From Thermoplasma acidophilum DSM 1728 (lineage in GTDB: Archaea; Thermoplasmatota; Thermoplasmata; Thermoplasmatales; Thermoplasmataceae), in contig NC_002578.1 of assembly GCF_000195915.1 (NCBI RefSeq), positions 372,001-436,000 on the forward strand: a stretch of DNA of 64,000 nt, given 5' to 3'. The notes under the pieces are model-generated. The model was not told the DNA's origin and did no database searches. It saw only the letters and a list, made by a program, of their open reading frames with translations. Of this stretch, positions 18,251 to 25,451 are shown piece by piece. Made by a program: the position numbers and the translations under genes. How positions within the stretch are numbered: position 1 is the first letter of the stretch; each line of letters opens with the position of its first letter.

Positions 18251-18379
18251 ATGAAGTGTAGAATATGCAAGGTCAGGATAGATGACGAGGAAGCAGGGAT
18301 AACAGCGGTCAATAATTCAGGGCTATGCGTAGAATGTATGCACACCACCCTCTTTTTAAGCTCGTTGTTGCGAAAATAA
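18251..18379 (+). CDS. 42-residue four-cysteine zinc-finger microprotein
   Basis: The frame starts one base after the previous stop. The product has CRIC near the N-terminus and CVEC about 20 residues later, the spacing of a treble-clef or knuckle zinc site, then a hydrophobic tail (TLFLSSLLRK). Small archaeal plasmid and virus zinc proteins often bind DNA; that role is inference. Confidence 0.5.
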   Translation: MKCRICKVRIDDEEAGITAVNNSGLCVECMHTTLFLSSLLRK

Positions 18380-18466
18380 CGATTTCTTAGGGAGCGTGGC
18401 TTTGCCACCGCCACGTTTCCCCGATAAAGTTTATATCCTATTTTTCGTTATATTTATGGTGGCAAA

Positions 18467-18631
18467 ATGCAAGAAATATACCCTCTAATACACATACACC
18501 AAAGAGGCCATCTATTCCTTATCGGCTCAAGGCTCAAGGAGTGTTGCCCTATGTGTGAGGAGGAAGAACAGCAAAAAAAGCGTCTAAACGCTATATTGCG
18601 AACAGAGAAACCAGCACAGACGAACGGATAG
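18467..18631 (+). CDS. 54-residue microprotein with CCPMC motif
   Basis: An ATG at 18467 opens 54 codons ending TAG at 18629. The protein starts MQEIYPLIHIHQRGHLFLIG, has three cysteines in KECCPMCEEEE and a polar tail. His residues upstream could complete a metal site. A TATA-like tttttcgttatatttatgg region directly precedes it. Support is modest: length, context and composition only. Confidence 0.4.
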   Translation: MQEIYPLIHIHQRGHLFLIGSRLKECCPMCEEEEQQKKRLNAILRTEKPAQTNG

Positions 18632-18890
18632 AAACAACAACAAAAAATCTATTGTTTTCGTGGTGCTTTTATATTTTGCTCACCATTCCCTTTTAATTAT
18701 TCCAAGTTATATAACCGAGAATATGCCCGTATATAATATATGAACATCAAGATATAAATATATATCCATATCTTACATTGTGCATCTCTTTTCAGCTATA
18801 TTCCAAGTAATATGACTATCTTTTACTTTGCTTCAATATTCATTGCAGATACCTTATTATATCTTTTCTACCCAATATTATTGTGATTGA

Positions 18891-19229
18891 ATGGCTGAAC
18901 AAGAAAACACAGACGAACAAAAGCATACCGAAGGTATGCTACAAGTGGAAAAGGACGTTCTCATAGGAGAGGAGCTACAACTCTCAAGTGTAGAAAAAAC
19001 GAAAATAGAAAGGGAAGGTCAGGAGGCAGAGCTATATATCTATTACGCAAAACGGACTTCTGACGGACAGATTGTATCTTTCTATGGCTCATCAGTATTG
19101 AACGAGCAATACGATTTAGGCTATCTAAAACCTGATACCTTTTTCGTATTGGATAAACTCATTAGCAGGAAATCAGGGAACAGCTACTACAAGGCAATCA
19201 TATTGCACAAGGCAGAGGTGAGTAAGTGA
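18891..19229 (+). CDS. Hypothetical 112-residue protein, possibly OB-like
   Basis: The first gene of a three-gene rightward operon. After an acidic N-terminus the protein is beta-rich (EAELYIYYAKRTSDGQIVSF, TFFVLDKLISRKSGNSYYKA), compatible with a small OB-fold single-strand DNA-binding protein. That is a fold guess, not a recognition. A TATA-like run at about 18855-18868 (cttattatatct) lies close before the ATG. Confidence 0.5.
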   Translation: MAEQENTDEQKHTEGMLQVEKDVLIGEELQLSSVEKTKIEREGQEAELYIYYAKRTSDGQIVSFYGSSVLNEQYDLGYLKPDTFFVLDKLISRKSGNSYYKAIILHKAEVSK

Positions 19230-19447
19230 TGCACATAACTACATTTCATATAGAGCCAGAAAACGTGGAATTCGTGGAGGAACTCACAAAGCACAAGGAG
19301 TTATCACGTGTCCTGAATTTTCTCATATCGCAATATAAGGAGAATAAAGGATATGTAGACCCACACACGAAAATAGAGCAGTTAGAACGGCAGTTAAAGG
19401 CCAAGACAGAGCAATATGAAGCAATGCGGAAGGAGGCAATGAAATGA
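19226..19447 (+). CDS. Ribbon-helix-helix-like small regulator with coiled-coil tail
   Basis: The 73-residue product starts MMHITTFHIEPENVEFVEEL, a beta strand followed by helices as in ribbon-helix-helix repressors, then a heptad-like tail (EQLERQLKAKTEQYEAMRKEA). GTG 19226 overlaps the upstream stop; ATG 19229, with GAGGTGA before it, is an equally good start. It probably controls element genes. The family call is from pattern only. Confidence 0.5.
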   Translation: MMHITTFHIEPENVEFVEELTKHKELSRVLNFLISQYKENKGYVDPHTKIEQLERQLKAKTEQYEAMRKEAMK

Positions 19448-19623
19448 AGGAATACAGAATAAAGTGTATGTTTTGCGGAACGCCATTATGTCAGTTAGAG
19501 GAAACGGAGAATTGGTATTGTCCGAAGTGCAGGAAATGGCTCACACTATCAGCCAGCAGAGTATCCAACAGACATTACGTTAGTAAAAGACCAGCTAAAC
19601 GACCACGTAAGCTTAGCACGTGA
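19444..19623 (+). CDS. 59-residue zinc-ribbon protein
   Basis: A frame overlapping the upstream stop by four bases. The product has CMFC and CPKC pairs (about residues 8-11 and 26-29) with a further Cys at 16, a standard zinc-ribbon spacing. The C-terminus is very basic (KRPAKRPRKLST), so nucleic acid binding is likely. It closes the operon and is followed by a terminator-like hairpin. Confidence 0.6.
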   Translation: MKEYRIKCMFCGTPLCQLEETENWYCPKCRKWLTLSASRVSNRHYVSKRPAKRPRKLST

Positions 19624-19636
19624 GAGCCACACGTGC

Positions 19637-19658
19637 CCCCGTGTGTCAATACACGGGG
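19637..19658 (+). terminator. Hairpin plus T-rich run after the zinc-ribbon operon
   Basis: CCCCGTGT and ACACGGGG form an eight-base perfect stem around a six-base loop, followed at 19670-19700 by a T-rich tract (ttatttccttttactttttattt). This probably ends the operon at 18891-19623. It is also the first of the hairpin series that fills the next 570 bases. Confidence 0.5.
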
Positions 19659-19698
19659 CGCTTAATGCCCTCCTTATTTCCTTTTACTTTTTATTTCA

Positions 19699-20223
19699 GA
19701 CTTCTTGAAAGAAGTCTACAAGAACTATAATTACGGACTTCTCGTGAGAAGTCCACAAGAGCAATAAGCCCCCGCCTCGCTACGCACAAGTGCGAAGCAC
19801 AGGGCACTCTGCGACACGCCAACCTCCTGAACGGAGGATTTGGCTTTCGCTACGGCAAAAATTCACCCCTCCTTTGTTCGCTTCGCTCACAAATTCCCCC
19901 CTCTTTTTGCCTTCGCTCGTCTCGGAGGTCTAATCAGGTATAGGCACGTGTACGCCTTCGGCGTTCACTTGTTGCTTCGCAACAGCCTATTATCCTGATT
20001 TGTCCAGCCCTTCGGGCTGTCCACCGACCCCCCGTGCCCTGTGCTTCGCACCCACCCGTGCTATGCACGTGTGGGCTACGTGTCCCTTCGGGACACTTCG
20101 GGTCTTCACTTCGTTCAGACCTGCTACGCTCGGCGGAGGAGGGGGTTCGCAGGAAAGCCCTTAAAATTTCAGATTTAATAATACGGGCTTTCCTTTGCGA
20201 CAAACTTCTTCAAAAGAAGTTTG
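19699..20223. repeat. Hairpin-dense non-coding block (structured RNA or replication origin candidate)
   Basis: No convincing gene lies here, but at least ten inverted repeats do. Related ACTTCTT/AAGAAGT hairpins bound it: 19699-19716, 19735-19754 and 20201-20223 (ten-base perfect stem). Between them are hairpins at 19790-19800, 19823-19837, 19952-19964, 19971-19983, 20005-20019, 20041-20051, 20051-20075, 20081-20095 and a long stem 20147-20160 with 20185-20200. Five have TTCG at the tip. Two of these, at 19952 and 19971, sit inside an outer stem 19932-19945/19985-20000, making a three-way junction. GC is far above the flanks. The strand is undetermined. Confidence 0.7.
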
Positions 20224-20395
20224 AACAAGAATAAGGGTGGTTTGGTCCCTATTTTTATGAGAAAATAAAACCCCATTACTGACACAAGTATGATAGTCCG
20301 ACTCGGAAAAATCATATCTTAAAAAATGTTTACTTACTCCATTTCTTGATTTTCAAAAAAATAAAAAAGTATAAAAAATAGTGATTATTGTTTCA

Positions 20396-20467
20396 TTATC
20401 CCCCATTTTGCTTGGCGGCTGGCATGTCCAAACTTACTTCCTCAACCACAAAATCCGCATCAGTCAT
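20396..20467 (-). CDS. Putative 23-residue RiPP-type precursor peptide
   Basis: On the minus strand GGAGGTGA stands six bases before an ATG at 20467, opening 23 codons to TAA at 20396. The peptide has an acidic N-terminal half (MTDADFVVEEVSLDM) and a short C-terminal part PAAKQNGG. It lacks Cys, Tyr and Trp; only Thr2 and Ser12 are hydroxylated. It is divergent from two SagB-like dehydrogenase genes, and a T-rich tract follows its stop. A near-consensus ribosome-binding site for so short a frame in AT-rich DNA argues that it is translated. Length recalls PqqA, and VEEVSLD resembles the VEEVSIDG end of mycofactocin precursors; both may be chance. Confidence 0.55.
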   Translation of the reverse strand: MTDADFVVEEVSLDMPAAKQNGG

Positions 20468-20478
20468 TTTTTCACCTC

Positions 20479-20551
20479 CAAATTTCAATTTGAATAATCT
20501 TATTTAAAGATTATTTAGTTTTTGTTACTACATAAGCTTATTACATTGTAA
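20479..20551. promoter_or_regulatory. Divergent promoter/operator with four palindromes
   Basis: Between the peptide ATG and the first SagB-like gene lie CAAATT-tc-AATTTG (20479-20492), AATAATCTT-n5-AAGATTATT (20493-20515), ATAAGCTTAT (20532-20541) and TTAC-att-GTAA (20541-20551). The second one contains the TATA-like CTTTAAATAAG of the peptide transcript on the minus strand, so a bound repressor would block it. The region looks like a shared switch for peptide and modifying enzymes. The regulator is unidentified. Confidence 0.5.
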
Positions 20552-20566
20552 TAGTAATTATAATTA

Positions 20567-21628
20567 ATGAAGGTTAAATCAGTTTCCGAAATTCTAATAT
20601 ATCCACCAGATAGGATTGTTGGGGATCTATGGATTGTTAGGAATTGGGTCACTAAAAGAAATTATAAGGTAAGTTCTCCAACTTTGGCAATACTTTTATA
20701 TTGCAAAATTCCACATACTGTGGGAGATATTCTAGATTTCTTTTATGAGAAATATGGAATCAAAAATGAGCTTATTCATCTTGGACTGAAAAAACTTATG
20801 GCAACTGACCTTTTACTGGAAGTTAAACAAGAAATGGATGGTTCTAATGAAGTGTTTGGTTTAGAGTTTGATAATTGGTATAAACATAATTGGTATATGG
20901 CGTTACTTTATCATCTAGTGTCTTATGATTATCCCTTTATCGAGGATTATGTTGCAAAACAACGGATGATTAATTATAGTAGTCAAGAAATTGATTCTAA
21001 CAGATATAAGGAATATAATTCGCAGGTTTCGTATGACATCCCCAAAGCTACAGAGGTGAAAATACGAGAAACTAATACCTCTAAGCAAAAATGTGTCAAT
21101 TTTGCCGATTTGCTTACGATGGCATCACTTGGTTATACAAGAGTTGGGAGCTTAAGAGTTTATTGGAATGGAGACCCACTAATATTGAGAACCAGTCCAT
21201 CCGGGGGGTCCAGACATCCTACTGAGACATACATTGTAGCGATAAATGTGGAAGGTTTGGAGTCTGGGTGGTACCACATTTCTGTTAAAGATTCCAAACT
21301 TGAACAAATAAAAATTGGTGGAACAGACCCAGATGACCTAAGACTTCTTTTTCCTACAACATATGTGCGACCCGATTTTCATGTTGATTTAATCTTAATA
21401 TTTACCAGTATATTTGAGAGAAATATGTATAGATATCGAGAACCTAGGACTTTCCGAACTATACATATGGACGTGGGACATTTAGCGGCGACAACTGAAA
21501 TCATATGTGAAAAGTTAGGATATAAGTATTTAGTTCAATATTCAGCTAATGATGAAGGGATAGAAAAATTTCTAGGATTAAGCCCATTGAAAGAAGGCTA
21601 TATGGCATCTATGGCTATAGGAAACTAG
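20567..21628 (+). CDS. SagB/ThcOx-like flavin dehydrogenase, first of pair
   Basis: A 353-residue protein. Residues ~1-90 look like a winged-helix peptide-clamp region (VSSPTLAILLYCKIPHTVGD), as at the N-terminus of ThcOx-type enzymes. The C-terminal nitroreductase-like domain has RTSPSGGSRHPTETYIVAIN (~207-226), GLESGWYHISVKDSKLEQI and RTIHMDVGHLAATTEI, all typical of the SagB family. SagB/ThcOx enzymes bind FMN and oxidise azoline rings in peptides to azoles. No cyclodehydratase is nearby, so the reaction here may differ. AT-rich codon use sets it apart from the backbone. It is 13 bases upstream of its paralogue. Confidence 0.8.
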   Translation: MKVKSVSEILIYPPDRIVGDLWIVRNWVTKRNYKVSSPTLAILLYCKIPHTVGDILDFFYEKYGIKNELIHLGLKKLMATDLLLEVKQEMDGSNEVFGLEFDNWYKHNWYMALLYHLVSYDYPFIEDYVAKQRMINYSSQEIDSNRYKEYNSQVSYDIPKATEVKIRETNTSKQKCVNFADLLTMASLGYTRVGSLRVYWNGDPLILRTSPSGGSRHPTETYIVAINVEGLESGWYHISVKDSKLEQIKIGGTDPDDLRLLFPTTYVRPDFHVDLILIFTSIFERNMYRYREPRTFRTIHMDVGHLAATTEIICEKLGYKYLVQYSANDEGIEKFLGLSPLKEGYMASMAIGN

Positions 21629-21641
21629 AGGAGATGAAGTT

Positions 21642-22751
21642 TTGAAAACACTTGAAAATATTAAATGGAAAGAATTGACAACTATTGATAATTTTACTGA
21701 ACCATCTAGACTTATTATTTCAAATCCTTTACTTTATAAGAGAATAAAAATTAAATTAGACGCATTCATAGAATTTCTTTTATTTAATCAAATGGGAAAT
21801 TCTGATTTAACCATTTTTTCATATTTAAGAGAAATAGGGTTTTTAATTAATACAAACGAGGAGCCAGAAACAGAGAACTTGGATAGCATCTTACATTGGT
21901 TTAAAAGAGGATGGTACGATTCATTAATTTATTATGTGTGGTCTAAAAAGGTGAAATTCATTGACGATGAAGATTATTCAGGAGACCTAAGAAGAGGTTT
22001 GATAAATGCATATTTAAGTGAAAATAGTTTGCCGGATAGGATTGTCGAATCCCTCGAATTTACAAAAATTAAAATGCCAATACCTAAAAATGTAGGTCTA
22101 GAAGAGGTAAACTTAAAAAATGTACTCTTAGGCAGAAGAACGACCAGAATTTTTCAAAATGAATCAATGAAACTAGAGGATTTTTCTAGTATTTTATGGA
22201 ATGCTCTTTCAAGAGTTAGGCACGTTAGAAACCTCAGTTATGAAGACCCTTTAGATTATTTTGCAAGCCATGGAACAGAATTTGATTTTTACGTGATTGC
22301 CTATAATATTAATCACTTACAAAATGGAATATACCTTTATGACGTAAAGGACCATTTCCTTTCCGAATTAAAGTCTGGAGATTTTAGAGAGGAGATGATA
22401 CATAATTTATGGTGGCATCAAGCACCAAAAACAGCTAATTTTACTATCCTTTTCGTTACTGATTTTGAACAATACCAATGGAGATATAGGCATGAAAGGG
22501 CACTTAGAAACATATTCATAGAAGCGGGAAGAATAGCTCAGAGATTGATATTTGAAGCGGAGCGAATGGGGTTTGGTTCGTTACCAACACCCGCAACTAG
22601 AGATTCTTCATTTGACAAGATGCTTAGTTTGAAAAGGAACAAACAATTTGTATTGTATACGATAACGGTCGGAAAAAAACCTTCACCTTCTTTACTTATG
22701 GACAACACCTCCAGCAACATATTAAACTTGCAATGGGTTAATGAGATTTAA
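21642..22751 (+). CDS. SagB/ThcOx-like flavin dehydrogenase, second of pair
   Basis: A 369-residue protein with a TTG start preceded by GAGGAGATGA. A divergent N-terminal ~150 residues precede a nitroreductase-fold domain with LKNVLLGRRTTRIFQNESM (~155-173; the RR-T-R-F FMN-binding pattern), QNGIYLYDVKDHFL and RALRNIFIEAGRIAQRLIFE. The basic SGGSRHP motif of the first protein is replaced by YFASHGTEFDFYVIAY, so the two differ in the active site and may form a heterodimer or split catalytic and substrate-binding work. The family assignment is firm; partnership is inference from tandem arrangement. Confidence 0.75.
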   Translation: MKTLENIKWKELTTIDNFTEPSRLIISNPLLYKRIKIKLDAFIEFLLFNQMGNSDLTIFSYLREIGFLINTNEEPETENLDSILHWFKRGWYDSLIYYVWSKKVKFIDDEDYSGDLRRGLINAYLSENSLPDRIVESLEFTKIKMPIPKNVGLEEVNLKNVLLGRRTTRIFQNESMKLEDFSSILWNALSRVRHVRNLSYEDPLDYFASHGTEFDFYVIAYNINHLQNGIYLYDVKDHFLSELKSGDFREEMIHNLWWHQAPKTANFTILFVTDFEQYQWRYRHERALRNIFIEAGRIAQRLIFEAERMGFGSLPTPATRDSSFDKMLSLKRNKQFVLYTITVGKKPSPSLLMDNTSSNILNLQWVNEI

Positions 22752-22770
22752 AATTTAATGTAAATTATTT

Positions 22771-23975
22771 ATGACTAATATGAACCGCGATATTAGAAAC
22801 TATATGTTTACTGCTTCAAGTATTTCTCTATCTCGAATAGCTACTGCCATCTTTTATATTAGCATTCTGTGGGTCTCTTTTACGGTCACGCATTCCCGGT
22901 CTATACTGGAATTGCCGACGGACTTGTTACGTTACCATTATTTTTGAGCTTTGCTGTGGGCTCTTTTGTGGATAATAGTATACATAAAAAATTTATAGCA
23001 ATCCTGTTTTCTCTTATTCGGGCTTGTTCAGTGGTGCCTTTATTATTCACTTTTCTCTTTAACCAAAAAGCGTTCCTTATTATCTTTCTATTCTTGTTCG
23101 CATTTTCGGTTGGACTGACATCTGATTTTATTAACTCCGTTAGAGCAGTCTGGATAAAGAAATTCTTAAAAGAAGGAGAGAAAGTAAAAAGATACAGGGC
23201 TTTTTCAAATATTTTATACAACATTTCAGAAGGATTAGGTTACATTTTAGTAGGCTTTTTAATTTCAACAGGAGTAACGTTTACATTAATATTTGTATTA
23301 CTTATTTACCTGACCTCAACAATCCCAATTTCTCTCATCAAAGTTTACGAAGAACCTAAAAGACACCAGCTAAAGGCTGGTGCTAGAAAGTTAAGTGACC
23401 CTTTGAACTTTATAAGAAAATCTCCAATAGTTTTAGTCCTTTTTACAGAGGGATTTCTGGTTAATTTTATATTCGGTATGTTTGGAGTTTTGACTACTGT
23501 AATGGTGGTTAGAATATTCCAACTACCAGCGTTGTACCTCTCTGTTATATATCTTATACTTACGTTAGGGATTTCCATAGGATCCTTTTTAGAAAGAAAG
23601 GAAGGATTTCCGAGATTGAACAGAGTCTTTTGGTCAATAGCTGTATTGGCGGTAATGCTTATAGCACTAAGTTACATTACTCAATTTATATACGTTCTTC
23701 TGCCTATGTTTATAATTGGGATATCTATTGGGGTTAGTGAAATTATAATTTTCTCCGGAATTCAAAATAATGTTCCTGAAGAGATAACGGGAACAATTCA
23801 AGGTTATTATAATAGCCTTGCTACTGGCTTAACATTTTTGTCTGCACCAATAACCGGAATTTTGGTGCAGTTTACTGGCTATCATAATACATTTTTCTTA
23901 ATTTCAACCTTTTCACTAGCAATAATATTAATAATTATTTGGAGGCGAACAATTACCCATGTCCATAGAAATTAG
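22771..23975 (+). CDS. MFS exporter with apparent frameshift near the N-terminus
   Basis: The frame from ATG 22771 encodes MTNMNRDIRNYMFTASSISL and most of a first membrane helix (SRIATAIFYISILW), but stops at 22944-22946. The frame carrying the remaining ~370 residues is open only from 22863, with a GTG at 22869. Joined near 22865-22880 they give a normal ~400-residue, 12-helix major facilitator; the GTG alone would lack most of helix 1. So the gene is frameshifted, recoded, or wrong by one base in this sequence. It lies 19 bases after the SagB-like pair and overlaps the acetyltransferase by 17 bases. Export of a small peptide product is the likely role. Confidence 0.75.
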
Positions 23976-24444
23976 GAAATTATCTATTGAGGATCTAGAA
24001 ACTCTGATTGAAGTTGCTAGAGAATCATGGAAATGGACTTACGCAGGCATATACAGTGAGGAATATATCGAGAGTTGGATAAGGGAGAAATATTCTAAGG
24101 AAAAACTGCTAAATGAAATAGTAAGATCTCAATCTAACCTTGATATATTATTCCTCGGAGCTTTTGCAGATTCGACGTTAATTGGATTTATTGAATTGAA
24201 GATTATTGCTAATAAAGCTGAATTACTTCGCTTATATCTTAAACCGGAATACACGCACAAGAAGATTGGAAAAACATTACTGTTAGAGGCAGAGAAAATT
24301 ATGAAGAAAAAAGGTATTCTGGAATGCAGACTATATGTTCACAGACAAAATTCTGTGGGATTTTCGTTCTATTATAAGAACGGATTCAAGGTTGAGGATA
24401 CTGATGGAAGCGATTTTATAATGGAAAAAAAATACGAATCATAA
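23959..24444 (+). CDS. GNAT N-acetyltransferase, cargo copy
   Basis: A 161-residue GNAT-fold enzyme (RimI-like). The acetyl-CoA region appears as ELLRLYLKPEYTHKKIGKTL (motif A, Q/RxxGxG/A degenerate to HKKIGK) and the C-terminal part as VHRQNSVGFSFYYKNGFKVE. It overlaps the exporter, making it the last gene of the cassette. By analogy with antibiotic self-resistance (microcin C, for example) it could acetylate the peptide product or its target. A close paralogue of equal length lies at 25452-25937 on the other strand. Confidence 0.8.
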   Translation: MSIEIRKLSIEDLETLIEVARESWKWTYAGIYSEEYIESWIREKYSKEKLLNEIVRSQSNLDILFLGAFADSTLIGFIELKIIANKAELLRLYLKPEYTHKKIGKTLLLEAEKIMKKKGILECRLYVHRQNSVGFSFYYKNGFKVEDTDGSDFIMEKKYES

Positions 24445-24585
24445 TTTATAGAAAATTCTTCTGGGCCAAATTCATATGTTCATTTAATGGACACCATGTT
24501 ACTCATACAAAAGAAGACTTGCTTACAGTTGTAAATGGGACTCTACCTATCTCTAATATTACAGGATTTGCTTAAAAGTTTAAAC

Positions 24586-24602
24586 GGGCTCGGTCGGGCC
24601 CA
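24586..24602 (+). other. attR / collapsed tRNA-Val copy
   Basis: The 17 bases read GGGCTCG directly followed by GTCGGGCCCA. The first seven equal the 5' acceptor strand of tRNA-Val (12199-12205) and the last twelve (24591-24602) equal its 3' end, with overlap in the middle. It thus looks like a tRNA-Val gene with its whole body deleted, leaving both acceptor strands. It is the best candidate for the far end of the integrated element, which would be about 12.3 kb. Confidence 0.55.
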
Positions 24603-24761
24603 TATCTTTATTGGTTCTAGATAGTATCAGATGAATTTCTATCTTTCATTTATAATAAAGTTAGAAGTTTAGGTGAAGCAGTAAAACTCCGATCCTTAGG
24701 GAGGAAATACACGGACTTCTCTCAATAGAAAAATTTATAATGCCTGTGCATAGATCGAACA

Positions 24762-24887
24762 GTAGGGCCGTTGCGGTCCGAACTTACGCCTGTGGAGATC
24801 GCTATCTCGGGCTTGTCCGGTATATATCCGCACAGGCAGAAGTCGGTCTATGAATCAGGAAGAAGCTCCGATGCCTCGGCATAGGAG
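24762..24887 (+). pseudogene. TnpB C-terminal remnant with IS605-type right-end hairpin
   Basis: The frame 24762-24884 encodes a tail including ELTPVEIAISGLSGIYPHRQ and ending SSDASA, like the C-termini of archaeal IS605/IS200-group TnpB proteins. The rest of the gene is missing. The same bases form a hairpin at 24866-24887, CTCC-g-ATGCC-tc-GGCAT-a-GGAG, as at the right ends of these elements, where the guide (omega) RNA is also encoded. The second TnpB relic at 34914-36051 ends in a related tail. Confidence 0.6.
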
Positions 24888-25451
24888 TGGCTCACTTATA
24901 ACGGATGGTATCACGAATGATGCTACGAAAATTTTAAATATATATAATAGGTAGATTCAACATGACTAATAACAACCCGATGAGAATCCTATTTCAAATA
25001 TCGGAAAGTGAAAAATACCTTTATCATTTATTGCCATTAAGAATATGGCTAATATGGAAGGAGTAGATAATGTAATAGCATTGTATTCTGAAACTCGCCA
25101 TCACAATCCCTTAATACTTTAAGTTCTTCGGTCTTTCCATGCTTCGTTAGGGGACATCTCCTGTAATATCAATTGTGTTTACCACCATTTTCCTTGAGAA
25201 ATACCTATTCCTCATCAGGGATTCCATAAACTTCGTCACCATCGAATATTTCAGATATATTTATTCGGATATTCCATTTCTTATCGTTTCTTCGGTCCCT
25301 CGAGGATGTTCTTTCAATTTTCACAAATTTTATTTCATGATTCTATGAATCTCTTATTCAAGATCTAGAGCACCATGGACCTAAAAAAAGATTTGATAAC
25401 TTTAGTTATTATGAAATCGGATTTTTCCAGTTAGTTTTTGGCGATTCGGTT

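Larger units (their letters stand above)
24445..25451. other. Intergenic stretch with att copy and TnpB tail, no intact gene
   Basis: About 1 kb without an intact gene. It holds the tRNA-like att copy (24586-24602) and a TnpB tail with transposon end (24762-24887). From about 25060 to 25300 the minus strand has short open stretches broken by stops (for example SRKMVVNTIDITGDV), probably a decayed gene that I cannot identify. I see nothing else supportable. Confidence 0.5.

Noticed and set aside
19631-20230. CRISPR array
   Set aside because: The repeated motifs are hairpins of different sequence and spacing, not identical repeats with equal spacers, and no cas genes are present.
20034-20234. 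Open frame of 66 codons within the hairpin block, and another on the opposite strand at 19934-20203
   Set aside because: Both consist of translated inverted repeats with biased residues (Arg, Ser, Cys) and no ribosome-binding site; the palindromes explain the open frames.
20567-22751. Simple nitroreductase pair for small-molecule detoxification
   Set aside because: The N-terminal clamp-like region and SagB-type motifs, with a peptide gene and exporter beside them, fit peptide modification better; not formally excluded.
24442-24580. Short open frame after the GNAT gene (contains FNGHHVTHTKEDLLTVVNGT)
   Set aside because: About 45 codons without start codon or ribosome-binding site; could be a gene relic but cannot be identified.
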